Source: Seriola aureovittata
Lineage: Eukaryota > Chordata > Actinopteri > Carangiformes > Carangidae
Direction of reading: 5' to 3'
Assembly: GCF_021018895.1 (NCBI RefSeq)
Contig: NC_079368.1
Location: 13,122,501-13,186,500 of the forward strand
Length of the DNA stretch: 64,000 nucleotides
A program made the position numbers and the translations under genes. Numbering within the stretch: position 1 is the stretch's first letter; every line of letters begins with the position of its first letter. The notes beneath the pieces were generated by a model that saw only the letters and a list, made by a program, of their open reading frames with translations, was not told the origin of the DNA and did no database searches. Shown here one piece after another: positions 12,240-25,429 of the stretch.

Positions 12240-15200
12240 TATGGCATCGATTTCTTTTTTGACAGCAGTGTCAATCTACCCTTCATTGATGCATCTTACA
12301 GAGCATTTCTTGAAGCCCACCACTCCCTGATTAATGGAATTAAAGATGAACTGAATTTCCAATTGTGAGTCAGAAAGTTAGTGCACAATCTAAATGTCTT
12401 TGGTGTGTTTTTTCTTTTTCTGTTTCTACCCACAAAGATAATTGTCTTGCCTTCTTGCTTTTAAATTAGTGAAATATTTGAAATTAAAATCTTGCTCCTC
12501 AATTCCTCATGTTAGCAGTGTTGCATTAGCACCAGTCCTTGCCTCATCAACAATCTTGCTATGGACTGCTTGAATACAGTTTATGTACAGTATATGTTGG
12601 CTGTGCCATACAGGCCATACTTACTGTCATTTAAACATAGTTACATCTTCAGGATCGATTTAATGATAGAGTTCACAAGTATTGGCCATTAGCCATTTAT
12701 TGCCCCAATGTAGAGTATGATCTATACAAATATAATGATATAATATAGAACCTCACTGCATGTAACTCAGTACACACATTTCACCTTTTATTTGTTGTTG
12801 TCTTAAATGCCAATCATTCTCTCCCACAACTGAAATCTTAGAGAATTACATTAAATACACGATATTTGAGCATTCATAAGTTGAACTCATACATTTGGTG
12901 TCTTGTGGATTCACACCAATAAAATATTTATGACTTTCTGTCTTTTTATTTTTTACTTTTTCTGTCACTTTTTGATGTCACGTTTGATTCCGTCAACAAA
13001 AAAGCAAGAATCCATTTCTATCTTGCTTTTGACTTTTTTCTCTTGATATTAGCTTTGTTTTCTACCTCTGTGTCACTGCAGCACCCTGTTTCCATGCCCA
13101 TCTATTATCATCTCTTATTTCCAGCCAAGTGTTGAGCCATGGGAATCTCTAAGGTCATCCCAACTCAAACTTCTGTAGCAGCTGGCAGCCACACTGTCCG
13201 TTTGATAAGCACTTCGATTTCCAGCTACGATCCTTTCATCAAAGATCTCCAGGGGAGTAAATTCAATTTCCATTTTAAAGTATTTCAGGTTTTTCGCAAT
13301 AAACACACCTAGGTGTGCCAATTTAATGTTAGCTCACTCTCTTGATGTGTCACATTTATGTTGATTGTCTATTTGGTTTCTGATGATCATGCCATAAAAT
13401 GTAATGACGCATTTGAACCCCTATGGGAAAGATGGGCAAGAGGGCCTGAGGAAAGCATTTACTTTAAAATGAAGTTTGTTGAGATTCTGTTGAGCAAAAA
13501 AAAAAAAAACCTTTTTCAGTGTTGTCATTGCCCTTAACAATATAATGTAGCATATTTTTTTATGTTTATTCGTTACCGCCAGTATATTTAATAAAAGTTC
13601 TCAAAGGCAGTAGGTGACAGGTTGTCATTACCTTGACAAACACTCATACATACCGTAAGTCTGTTTTTGTGTTTCATGGTGCATCCAGACACTATAGGCC
13701 AGAGGTTTTCAAACTCCTACAGAGGCTTTGCCTGTTGGCCAGCGCGGTGGCTTTGTCACACAGTTCATATGGACGTGGACATTTGCCCTTGCAATGCCAG
13801 CTTTATAAATGTTTACATGTAGAGTCAATACCAATTTTATTTGTTGTTTGTTTGTTTATTGGGAAAATGTCTGCTGCAGTGAGTGATTGAAAAGTGTCAC
13901 ACAATTTGGATGTATTTTTTTAAATGTTAATATAGAAATGAGCAAGAGCACATTTGCCTGTATATTTTAATCTTCCTATAAGCAAACCAACATCAGTAGT
14001 GTCATGCAGCGAATTCTTCTGACTAGCTGCTTTTTGTTAGTAAGTCTTTGATGAAGCAAGCTGAAACTTTTACAGTAAAAGTCTCAATGAGGTTGTACAA
14101 GCGGCGGTAATTTTATTTGTTTAAATTTTTATCAGCTGAGTTTTCCTAATAAATTCATCAGGCATGTTATGCTGCAATGTTATATCTTGTGCAAGTGTGT
14201 TGTGTAATATTATGTAGAATGCATTGTAAACATCAGTTGTGAGAAATATTCATGAAGCTTAAAGATCCCACTGCTGCATCACTTTGTGCTCCTGCATTTG
14301 TAAATCCATATCATTGACTGTTACTCTATAGCGCAGCTATTCAGAAATACACAAAGGTATAATCATATACAACATAAAATATGTTATGCTAAGCAAAAAA
14401 AAAAAACTCAGCCAGATGAGAGTATCATTGAATAGTCATTCTCCAGTCAACACATACATAACTAGTTGCAATTTTACAGCATTGTGGACTATCTCTGGTT
14501 TAGTTTGTGCCTGCCTCCCTGGTATTACAAATATTATAAATGTGAGAGTGTCTGCCGTTTCATGGCATATGAAAAATGGGCTGCTGTAAAAGTCTAGCAT
14601 AAAATATTAATGGCAGTTCTGAGTGGAAAGAAGCCCTCAGTTTGGGATGTTGGGGGAAAAAAAAGAAAGCCTCAGGTTTTGATGGGGTGTCTGGTTTATT
14701 TAGTGAGTTAGAAATAAGATAATTCAATAAAGCAAATAAGCTTTATTTGTTTTGACAACATGCAAAATAATTTAGTAGCTAATATATTGTGATTCAGTAA
14801 TTATTCCAAAAATGTAACTTATCTCCTTGCGATAAATATCCACAGTATATATTTTTGCCAGTTTTTGGGGATATTAATAAGACCTGTGTGCGCAACAGTG
14901 TATCACATCATTTATTCACTTAATTACGGCTGAGTCGGTCTGGCTGAGGAACTGTAGTGGATTGTGTTGAATTCATTCTCTGTAATATAATGTAAGTCGC
15001 ACTGGCAAGACAATGAAATGTTGGCCTGGCACACTAATGCTGTATTAGGCAGTGAAGTATTGGAAATCTGTTCAGACACGATAAGAGGTTTTCCTCACAC
15101 TGCTGCTGCTTGAGCCAATCATCATTCAATCATGTACTGTTTGGCTACTTCTCTGCCAGTGTCCACGGCCCTGGCACAGGACCAAACCATTGGCGACTTG

Positions 15201-17120
15201 ATCTCCACATTTTTTGCACAAAAATACTTTCAAGACTCACAGATGGCAGAACATTGAGCCACAAGCACATCAGCACAAATCTGCATGGGAGGAGTTGTGT
15301 GGTGTGCGCAGTGAGATCTTTGTGCCAAAACTAACTTTAATTTGTAACAAAGATGGGTTGCATGTGTGGAACCTGTTGTGTGTTTGCTAAAATTATATAA
15401 CATGGTATAATCTGTATCTGCAGTTGTTACTGCATTTTAAATACATATATGCATACGTTACATAATGTTACATAATAACATCTCTTAACCATTCCTTGAA
15501 AGCTGGTTTTTCAGTTTCTCTTTCAATAGTGTGGTTCCATATAGACTATTCTCTTCAGACTATCAATCTAAATTTATTATTCAAATCTCATTGACACTGA
15601 AGCAGCTATTTTTAACACAGAATTTTCTTTCATTTCTTTCATTTCTTTCATTTTCTGTCATTTCATTTCATTTCTTTTATCAACCACAAAGCAAAGTTAG
15701 TCAAATGATGCCTCTGTCACATCTCACATACAATTTGAAGGAAGGTGTTGTTGGCTTAAAGGCCTTAATGCAGTATAAACTGAAAAATGTTCCTGCATTG
15801 TGCACATCGCTGCGATACTGTATCCTATATTTAGCATAGATTCTTCTGCAGTCAACAAAATAAGAATCTGTCTCTCTGTGTGTTGTGTGTAGAACAGGGC
15901 ATATGTGTGTGCGCCAACATTAGTGTTATCTTCCCCACAGAGGTAGACAGTAGGTGAGCAGTCGGTTTGGTTCTCCAATTTTGCTTGCTGACTGACAGAC
16001 ATCCTCTTGTGCCTGGAGATAGTCAAAGCAAAACACCTTTGGCATGTGAAGGCAGAGGAAGAAAACGAATAAATAAGCTAACATTCACATATCATAGACA
16101 CCTTCCATTTTCCTTAGAATTGATATGTTGGCTGTTGCTGCAGCCAGTCTCTGCTATGGCTACATATTCATGTTTTTCTCTCTTTATTTGTGCACAAAGG
16201 GTGTTGAAGACAGATATAAAGTTGAGACTGATTTACTGGTACCAGTCTGGAAGTGACATTGTGAGGTGGTCATGATAAATTTGCTCAGATCTAAAATAAA
16301 AGAGGGAGACAAGCACGTCACTTCATCAGCGAAAGAGAGTGGAAGTTTCAAAGGTTTAGTGGTTTATGTTTGTCTGGAGTCCTCCAACTATTACACAGCA
16401 CTCACATTGAGAAATAAATAAGGACTCTTTGACAAGACGGCCTCCTGGAAATGATGAGTGACTGCTGTGCTCCAAGATAGTAGATGGAGAGCTTATATCA
16501 AATAAGCCAAACTCACTGAGTTACTGTCCAAGCCAAATTATGTCAGTACTTTAAACAACTGCTCATTGCTCTGAACCAGTACGACACTCTCTCTTTCTAA
16601 ATTCATCAGTCCTAATCCTTTTCTCCTGTTTGTTTTTATCAATCACATCTCCTATCAAACGGATATGTGTAGCATGGATACTGTATCTGTCCTTGCACTG
16701 GTCTGAATTTCAATGAAGACACTGTTTTCTAAATGAAAACAACAGCATTCCCCTGTGCATTTTTCTTTGCTCACAGAATACCAGAATCAGTTTTACTTTA
16801 CATTGCAAAAAACCTTTACATGTATCATACATAAACTAGAGCACATGAAACATTTACAAGTATGATTTTTTTTTTCTTTTTTTCCTCCAGTGGATCTGTC
16901 AGTTTTATGAACTTCTCATTTCCCCATCTGGACTCTTTTCATCCTGACCGCATGACACCTTACAGTTAATCAAAGCCTTTACTCGGCTTCAACACTGCCC
17001 ACAACAGATAAATTTACTCTCATATTCTGAGGAATTTGCCGGGTCTGCAGAGGGCTGTGAATTCCTGTAAATGTTCCTTTAGGAATCGATAGGTCCATAT
17101 CTTTTCCCACAGTCCCTGTG
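12240..17120. other. Non-coding stretch with no recognised gene
   Basis: AT-rich sequence with short frames that show no domain. A stuttered 'tttcatttctttcatttc' tract lies at about 15,626-15,680. At 13,695-13,715 'ccagaggttttcaaact' resembles the end of a hAT-type element, but no second end was found. Confidence 0.55.
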
Positions 17121-17127
17121 GTGACTG

Positions 17128-17205
17128 TAAACTATCTCAGTGGGTAGAGCAGTGTGATGCTGGATGGACACTGGCTCCCAGGAGTCATGTTTGAAGCACT
17201 GTCTG
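17128..17205 (+). repeat. Degenerate tRNA-derived SINE head or tRNA pseudogene
   Basis: 'atctcagtgggtagagca' is a good match to the D-arm/A-box region of many tRNAs, and 'tgtttgaagcac' sits about 35-40 bases downstream where a B box should be, though it is mutated. No clean acceptor stem can be paired. It is probably the head of an old SINE. Confidence 0.4.
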
Positions 17206-17209
17206 ATGT

Positions 17210-19140
17210 TATCTCACTTCAGTTTTGATCAGGATCAACCAAGTTGTGTTGTTAATACAATGGACGCCCTTGACGGTGATATTGGATGTAACTGAGCAGC
17301 TGAGACAAACCCACACAACCTTGAGGGTGGACATTAAAAGCAAACTGATCTGAGTGGTTGCATTCAGATGGCTTTTAAAGTGGCCTTGGTCTATTTACTG
17401 CAAAATTGTATTGGTGTCATAATGCCAATACCAGTTTATATACACATCAGGCCGCAAGGAAACAACATTTTAATAGTGTGGTTCTTCTGCAAAACAAGAT
17501 TTGTTTTTGAAACAGCATATTATTTACTATTTTTTTCAGTCTTTTCAGTTGGTAAGATTTTAAATCATGGGATAACAGTAAGGTGACGCGAGGAGGTGAA
17601 GTATAAGTAATAGAAATGGATATAAACCAGAGAAATATACGTCATGATGCAGAGAACTCACTAACAAGGTGAAAAAGTTATTTATTTCATTGTAACATGT
17701 TATTTTTATCTCCACTGGCAGCCGCTCAGCCTTTGATATCTCCAGGCACCATTTGCTATTAATCTGAAGGAATCCTAAATTTGGTTATTATGATCGTTCT
17801 TTTATCACTGCATCAACAACTATCCAATCTGCGTAAATGCCAAAGCCATAAAAAGGAGATCCTAAAGTCTCTCCTTCCATACAAATGAAAGAACTCACTG
17901 CTCTAAATGTAAGACATCAATGATTCAGTCATATCTGAGTATCATATATTGGGTTCATTTTACAGTCTCCTTTGATGGAACAACTGCCTGCATCAGTTGG
18001 ACAGCTAATTCCCACTCTAACATGCTTGCATGAGCACAAACCCCCAAGAACCCCTTTCATATCGAGCTCCCTCTTTTCTGTATCCAAGACATGGAGAATC
18101 CTCCCATGTGATATCTGACTGGGGACCAAACAGTACACCATAGACAAAGTCATTTACATATCCCACGTCTCCTGTTTACACGCCTCCCATTTATCATCAA
18201 AGACAACTTTATGGATAGGTTTTTCAATGGGTGTGCGATATTAATCAAAATCAGATCCAACAAGAAACGGAGAAATCGGAAGCCAGAGGCCAGCATCTTC
18301 CTGTCTGTGTGGTGAAGGCCCATGTCTTGGGTAAATATTGCATGCAGATAAAGTGTAGGAGTAAGCAGAAAAGGCAATGGGAGGCAGCGCCGTTTGCAGA
18401 AAGCAGGTTTCTTGGACTCAGCATTTTGGCTCTGCCTGATGTGCTGGATTATACAGTACACTTGTGTTTTTGAGGGACACAGTGATATGTTTGCAAGAGG
18501 CAATGTTAGTTTTCATTATATGGTACAGGGCATTGATAAGATCAACGCTAAAAAAAACTAAAAAAAACAGTGTGCTAGACGAGTAGCAGTGTAGACATGC
18601 ATGCTCCATAAGGACATTTTTGAACAGACATTGCTGCAAAGCCTGAAGCTCTATGCTGTATATCATGGAGAAATATAGAGAGAAAAAAACTGTTACAGTG
18701 GTTTACAGTAGGTGCAGTAGTGGTGATATGAGCTAAAATACTCACACATAAGCCAGTCTCAGTGGAAACATTAAATTGCCTGTGATGAAATACCCAGCAG
18801 CAGGGGTCAGTTGCTGTAGAGATCCATCCTTCCTAAGGTCTTAAGGTTCATGGTGGCATGTTCGCAAGGCTCTTAAAGAGCAATGCCACACTAAATCTGC
18901 TGTTGAGTAACAGGCATTGTTTCACTGACCTCCATGGGTTAAAATGTTTGACTCTGGTTATACCCAACATCACAGTTGGATTTTATTAACAATACTTCCA
19001 CTTTGTGCCACAATACCACATGAATCTATGTGGTGAAAAAAACCTTACAACAAATCAAACTAAGTACAATTACATCATAATGGAATTTGAGCATTTGAAC
19101 AAAGCTGTTGTTTTTGCATTTGTCCATGGTATAAGAATGA
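17210..19140. other. Non-coding stretch with no recognised gene
   Basis: Several short overlapping frames on both strands (for example 18,150-18,503 minus and 18,231-18,473 plus) have no recognisable domain. No microsatellite or clear repeat was seen. Confidence 0.5.
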
Positions 19141-19151
19141 TAATATACGTT

Positions 19152-19405
19152 AGGACTGAAAGTAACAAATAGTTTCACCATTGATTAATCTGATCACCTT
19201 GAATTTAATTGAAAATTTCTTGGTTGATAATCAATCTGATATTAAAATGTAATCACTTTTTCAGAGAACAACATGCCATCTTCAAATGTATTGTTTTGTT
19301 CCATCAAAGGTCCAAAATCTAAAACTATTCAATCAACAATGGTACAAAACAGAGAAAAAAATGGCGAATTTTCTAGCATGGCATCACCAGAATGAATTGC
19401 ATATG
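19152..19405 (+). mobile_element. Degenerate hAT-like MITE, copy 1 (plus)
   Basis: It starts 'aggactgaaagtaac' and contains 'attgattaatctg', 'cttggttgataatcaatctg', 'ccatcttcaaatgtattgttttgt' in pieces, then 'ggtccaaaatctaaaactattcaat' and 'ggtacaaaacagagaaaa'. This succession is that of a very common fish repeat beginning 'gggctgcaactaacgatt' and rich in 'attaatcgatt'. The far terminal repeat is missing. A second copy in the opposite direction lies at 43,283-43,453. Confidence 0.65.
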
Positions 19406-19409
19406 CAAA

Positions 19410-20990
19410 TAAGTCTGGAGTTCTGGAGTAAGTTCATTTGCAACTGACAAGGGGTGTTATCAATGGTCGCAGACCAAAATGCCACTGGACGAAATTGGGT
19501 TGACTTATTAGAGCAACAAAACAGGACAGAGGAGGGCCCCTCTGTAAATTGAAATTTTTACTGAATCCTGTTGGCAGTACGGCAAACACAGGAAGTGCAG
19601 TTGTTTGTTCTTGTTTCATGTATATAGCGGAAACAGTGTTTCAGTATACATTTTACAGCAGAGGACATGTACATTTTGGTACTACAAGAAGTAGCACAAC
19701 TCCGCCAAGGGCTTTTAATTTGAAACTATGGATACTGGAGGTGAAGACATGTTGTGACATCTGGCCAAGGTGAGAGGGAGAGAAAGAACTGAAAAAACAG
19801 GAGGTAACTTTAACTTGCTAATTTTGTACCTATTGATATTGAGTGCACCACCCATATACAACAAAACCCAGCATAGCTGATATAGCTGTAAAATTATTTA
19901 AAAAAAGTCTCCTCCTTGCCCATGGAAAAAAAAGAAAAGACCTAGAATAAACAATTACACAGTTAACTCTGCAATATGTACAAAAGGCACATACTTAACC
20001 AGAAAAGCAAATAGCATCCATTGTAACCCCTGCACTCCTAGTCAGGAGTAAACATACACACTCATTCTAATTAACAGACACAAAGACACACACACAGCAG
20101 ACACACCAACATGGTGACATATACACATACCCACAGGTTTTTCATGCTTTGTTTCGCTCTATATATCACTAATGTAAACAGTAAACGTGCACAGTGGCAC
20201 ACACATACACATAGGGAGACACTGTGCACATCACCAGCAACAACTCTCCTGGCACCCACCACCAGTTTGTTGTGCTGTTCACATGATGTCCCCAGAGTGA
20301 GAAGCTGTGAGTGGGGAGTGAGAAAAGAGAACAAAAACAAAACATAGTGTTCTGTGTTGGGATGAGAATTGTATTGTGCAATAAAAAGCTGTCCAGTAAC
20401 AAAGCCATGTTTGTGTCTTCAAGGTCTAACGCTTGAAAAGGACAATAATATAACTGCTTTTCATATCCATAAAACAAGATGTAATTTATCAGTCAAGGAG
20501 TTATATCATTCCAAGGTCAGGAAAGAATAACGCAAATCATATCCAATTTACACATAAACTCACTGAAAGTCTGTTGCACTGAATTTATCCCTCAGACAGA
20601 ATATATTGGCCTTAACTCCATGTAATCCTCAATTCAGGTTCAAGTGCTTTAACTTGTATTTAGTACAACATATTAATTACAGTTTGTGCTGTTAGTGTGT
20701 GACATTGGCCCCCCGCCTTGTGCTCCATGCTTTTTCAAGGTTCAGTTGTTTTCCCCCTAACATACTGTAATTACATGGAAGTAAGACAGGGGCTGCACGC
20801 TATCTGATAGGTTTATCATTTTAAGTGACTTTAAAACATTTTATAACCCAGACTTGAAGAAAAGGTTAATGCATTTAAAATGAAGTAAACAAGAGACTAT
20901 AGTTCACAGTTATAATAATAGAGACTTAAACCCATGCATTATTGTCATAAGTGTTCTTGGATTGAGAAAATGTTTAAAATATATATCTCA
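19410..20990. other. Non-coding stretch with no recognised gene
   Basis: A region of short ACAC/GTGT patches (about 20,065-20,105 and 20,198-20,215). The overlapping frames on both strands at 20,071-20,477 are low-complexity products of these patches. No gene is supported. Confidence 0.55.
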
Positions 20991-20995
20991 TACAG

Positions 20996-21196
20996 GTGGA
21001 CTTTGCTACCTTCGGACAGAACTAGGCAGGCTGTTTTCTGAGGTTTACAGTCTTTGTGCTAAACTAAGATAATCAGCTTCTGCCGATAGATTCATATTTA
21101 CCACAGAGATGTGAGGGTGTTATCAATTCTCTCATCTAACTCCCAGCCCAAAAGCAAATAAACATATTTTTCCGAAATGTCAAACTATTCTATCCT
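20996..21196 (+). mobile_element. Half copy of palindromic fish MITE
   Basis: It reads 'ttgctaccttcggacaga', 'tttacagtctttgtgctaa', 'ttcatatttaccacagag', 'gagggtgttatcaattctct' and ends 'gaaatgtcaaactattc'. This is one arm of a fish MITE whose arms carry 'agtctttgtgctaagctaagctaac' and end 'aaaatgtcgaactattcctt'. The opposite arm is absent upstream. Two other copies are at 51,300 and 54,972. Confidence 0.72.
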
Positions 21197-21380
21197 TCAA
21201 ATCCAGGCCATAGAAAAGCCAATACAGGCTTAATTTTAGGGTAGTTGGGGTCATCTGTAATCTGATTGGACATGCATTGAAAGGTCAGTGGTACAAAAAG
21301 GTTAAAAGTTTCAATAATTTGAGCGTCAAAATATTGTGTTCTGCGACACTCAAGGTAGCACTGTGGCATGGTATTGCTGA

Positions 21381-21382
<2 letters not shown>

Positions 21383-21441
<59 letters not shown>
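21383..21441. repeat. (TC)n microsatellite
   Basis: An uninterrupted CT/TC dinucleotide of about 59 bases. It produces an Arg-Glu run in a minus-strand frame that is not a gene. Confidence 0.97.
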
Positions 21442-21445
<4 letters not shown>

Positions 21446-21449
21446 TCGC

Positions 21450-24090
21450 AAAGCCATTCTGCTGTAATCGTGTACATATAGGCAGCCTAACATGCACAGA
21501 GCATTACATATAATCCCCCTAACCCAAACACAGAGCTAAACCATATGTCAAGTTAGGATGTATTTAGTGTTCGTGATTGCAGCAAAATCAGGATTGCCCA
21601 CACTTCCAAAGTAAGTTATACTGCATGTAAACATTTAGCATTTCTGCAGAGCAGGAATCCAGTTACATTTGGAGACACACATTGGTTCCGTCTAGTGTCC
21701 GTCAACAACTCCAAGAGATGTATGTAAAGACAGGATACTGCAACAGTATCCTGGAGCATACAAAATATTCTGCCTGTAGAGATAAAACCATGTGTGTGGC
21801 CGGAGCACCCACTGTTTCCTGGATATCACGGACTTTCATTGGCTTCTGACATTACTGCACATCTCTGAGCACAATGGGGATCACCCGAGATGGTTGCATA
21901 TGTAAATTTAAAAAAAAGAAAAAAAGAGAGCAGAATTTGAAAAAAAATGATTGCAAAGATATAAAAAAATATTCAACCAACCAAGAATAAATTATCCATT
22001 CCTTCACCATCTCAAAATGAAGATTAAGTCAGGACACATATCATTTTTTTTTCCAGTTCCTAGCTATGCATGATGGGTATAGTCTAAACACTTACATGCT
22101 TGCCTGTCAAATGACAGGTTTAACTGTTATGTCTGATTTGACAAAAATATAAATATTGAAAGTAATGTTAGACTAAACTACTAAACCACCACAACAATTT
22201 CACCTTTCATTTCCATCTACATTCTACATATGTTCATAACAAGTGTCTTTGTTAATCGGGCATGTACTGCTAAGGCAAGTTTTGTGCCCCCAATTTAAGC
22301 CTGTAACTTCCTCTGAGACTGTCTAGTTTCACCAGAAAGCTCAAAGCATGAGACTAAGTGCAGTCTGAGAGTCTTAATTTGGGCCAAGAAAGTCCCTCTA
22401 ATGCATGTACCGCTGTTCTGACAAAGCCCCAAAAGGCATGACTGGCACCTGGTGAGATAAAAATGCAATTTAAAAAAAAAACTTTTTTGCACAGTGTATT
22501 AACTTTGACATAACTAAATACTGAGAAGTATAAGTGGCACCGTACTCTGGTCCCAGCTCCTGAATCGCCTGGCCATTTATCAAATTTCGTCTGGCGATTC
22601 GAGCATCAGGTGAAGAAAGAACCACCGGGCACCTACACGAATGAGACTAGAGCTGGTGACTTATCAGTGTGTGTCAGAGACACAAAATGGGGGCTGGATA
22701 TTCCAACATGCTCAGCGGTGATGTGACATTATGCATGCAGACCCCCCTGGAAATGAGCCACCCTTACTGAAGATGAAGTGGGCAGTTTCCAGGGCTTGAA
22801 GTGGCACTCGTGACTGAGTGCCACTTCATTCGCTTGACAAGCCTTCTTGAAGCTATGTACAGACATTGCTGCCAGATCCGATGGAGGGTTTGGTTTGAAG
22901 TAGATGCATGAATGTATTATACAATGAATCAGGTACTCAAACATTTCTGCTCATTCATTCCAGTGCTGATCACATAGAGCATACACCAAAAAAGTTGCTT
23001 TTTTGTTTGAAATTATTAGAAACCTGTTTCATTTTTTTATGTGTGCAGTGCTCAGGAGTTTTCATAATATGTCACGTATGCAGTAACACTCCTGAACACC
23101 TGTAAACAGACTCAAGTGTAAAACCGGTAGACTTACCCTTTAACCGAACTACAGTATTCCCACTGTCGGTAGACAGACATTACAATAGCCAAGTATTTTT
23201 TCCCCTATCATTTTTTTTCTTTATGTTCTGACACTGTACTCCTGTGAAAAATACCCCCCCAAAAAAATGACCCCATAGGTCGTCTGTGCAGGCAGATTAT
23301 TATGACTCATAGTTGCTTATTAATTAGGCGACTTCTACTCTACCGAGTATGGGATCAAAGAAGGAAGTTAGGTGACGTAGAGTGTCAAACTGTGTGTTAG
23401 GAGGAGGTTGGGGTGAATGGATAGGCATTTGTGCATTTTCACTTCAGATAAATCTTTTTCTCCATTTACTTTCATATATTATACAGAAATCCTGTGTGAC
23501 CCTGTAATGTGGTCAGTGAATGATATCTGATGCAGCTCTGTGGTTTTGGGTGGGCCACAACAGTACAGCAAGCTCTATAAACAAGAATATCACTGACTAA
23601 CTGACTGAGCTATTAAGTTAACTATTGGATGGCAGTGTTAGAGTTTTCCCATTGGCCGTTCCGCTTTCAAAATTTGTGCCAAATTAATTGGTGCAAACAG
23701 TTTCTATTATGGCATCAGGGAGGTGTTTACAGATAGTGTTGCCAACTTACGGCCTTTGTTGCTAGATTTACTGACTTTTCAGCCCCTTTACTGGCCTTTA
23801 AAAAACAAAACAAAAAAAAAAAACACCTAGTAATAAATCGACTTTCTGGACAAAGCTTAGCTACTTTCCATAGAAGAGTGGAACCAGCCCCACAAACACA
23901 AGGTCGGGCTTTCCCTCCACAGGCACACCTCTCTATGTGTCATTCAGTTAAACACATCACATGAATGAGCTCCTAACTTTCTCTCTGAGTGATCATTTTA
24001 CATGTAAATACAGCTGAAATCTCAGCACAGCCTTTGTCTTTAACTTATGTGTTTGGTGATTTTTGTCAGACAATGTCACAGTTATGATTA
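21450..24090. other. Non-coding stretch with no recognised gene
   Basis: Short frames without domains. It contains one perfect hairpin (22,798-22,827). Near 23,737-23,830 'tgttgccaacttacggcc' plus an A-rich run resembles a dispersed repeat end, but this could not be confirmed. Confidence 0.5.
22798..22827. repeat. Perfect 12-bp inverted repeat (hairpin)
   Basis: 'gaagtggcactc' and its exact reverse complement 'gagtgccacttc' are separated by six bases ('gtgact'). Pairing does not extend further, so the stem is too short for a typical microRNA precursor. Confidence 0.85.
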
Positions 24091-24588
24091 TAATAAAAGG
24101 GAAGATGTACAATAGACTTCAATGTAAAAAAGGACAATTAAAGAGACTAGATGCCGCATAAAAGCACGCACATGCACACACACATGCACACACAATAAAA
24201 GCAATGTAAGAACAATAAAGGGACGATAAAAAGTTGACATCACATAAAAGCAAAAATGGGTTTTAAGAAGTGATTTAAAAGAAGTCACTGATTCTGCTAG
24301 CCTTATCTCTTCGGGCAGGTTGTTACCAAACCCACCTGTGGATCTAAGGCTGCGTGCTGGCTTGTATGGAGTTAACAATTCTATCATGTAGCTCAGGGCT
24401 AAGCCCCAGTGTGTTTTAAAAGTGATCAATAAAATCTTAAAATCAAATCTAAAACGGAAAGGGAGCCAATGAAGGGAAGCAAGCATTGGAGTGATGTGAT
24501 GTTGTCTGTTAAAACCAGTAAGAAGCCTAGCTGCTGTATTCTGAAGTAGTTGGAAGCGGGAGAGTGACTTTTGGTTTATGCCAGACAT
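24088..24588 (-). pseudogene. L2-type reverse transcriptase C-terminal fragment
   Basis: A single 166-codon open frame covering the last part of the L2-type polyprotein. Near its start is MSGINQKSLSRFQLLQNTAA, then TGFNRQHHITPMLASLHWLP, and near residue 95 NLPEEIRLAESVTSFKSLLK. The last about 50 residues after KTHFCF are 3' UTR read-through with a CACA-rich stretch. The start is only the first methionine after an upstream stop and frameshift, not a true start. It lacks the catalytic palm, so it cannot be active. An old copy is the simplest reading. Confidence 0.85.
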
Positions 24589-24830
24589 GAGATTCCCCAG
24601 TCATGAGAAAATGAATGCATGATTTACTCTTTCCAGATCAGAGATTAAAAGTTTGATTTCAGAGACGGTTCTTATTTGGAGGAAGCAGGACTGGACAACT
24701 TTTGTAACGTGGCGTTCAAAGCTCAGGTTTGAATCAAACAATACTCAAGATTTCTAACAACTGATTTTACATTAATAGACCAGGGACCAAGGACACTCTG
24801 AATGGGACTGATGTGGTTTGGTGGATTAAA
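24100..24830 (-). mobile_element. 3' part of an L2-clade LINE (minus strand), degenerate
   Basis: Read on the minus strand, this fossil encodes the C-terminal part of an L2-type LINE reverse transcriptase. From right to left the blocks are NLGVLFDSNLSFERHVTKVV (about 24,690-24,770), then QIRTVSEIKLLISDLE, a damaged equivalent of 'SRLDYCNSL' at about 24,580-24,600 with a stop, and finally QLLQNTAARLL, HHITPMLASLHWLPFRFRFDFKILL, and a truncated PYKPARSLRS segment followed directly by NLPEEIRLAESVTSFKSLLKTH. The usual segment between 'LRS' and 'NLPE' is shortened. The YxDD active site and the endonuclease domain are not present, the typical outcome of 5' truncation. The 3' end is not exactly defined. 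Confidence 0.88.
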
Positions 24831-25264
24831 CAGTAATATAAAATCAGGGTGTTAGCAGTGCAAAGCAGCAGCTTGGAAATGGCTTGGAGGTGACTGTTGG
24901 TAAACATGTAGTTTTAATGAGCCAAGTTTCAGTCACTATTTCATAGTTGTTCTGTTGTCTGACAACAAAAACAGAAAAACATGTAAATGAAGACAGCTTT
25001 ATTGGGAATTCAGCTCTATTAAAATACTGCATACCTGCGCACTGAGAATAGGAGAGACACAAACAGCTTACGGGCTGAAACAGGCTTACACTAGGATACA
25101 AATACGATGTGATGATGTCATGAATATGCTAATTGGTATAATGTGTCATCTCGACTTTTCCAATAGGCTTTAGCTCCTTTCAGTGGAATGTAGTTGTTTA
25201 CAGTGCTTTCACATCAGCATCAGTTTTCAACTACATCCTCAATTCCGCACATTGACTGAACTTT

Positions 25265-25266
<2 letters not shown>

Positions 25267-25351
<85 letters not shown>

Positions 25352-25372
25352 GTGTGTGTGTGTGTGTGTGTG

Positions 25373-25422
<50 letters not shown>
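25267..25422. repeat. (GT)n microsatellite
   Basis: About 155 bases of GT dinucleotide with two single-base slips ('gtgttgtg'). It yields Cys-Val runs in frames that are not genes. Confidence 0.97.
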
Positions 25423-25423
<1 letters not shown>

Positions 25424-25429
25424 AGTGAG

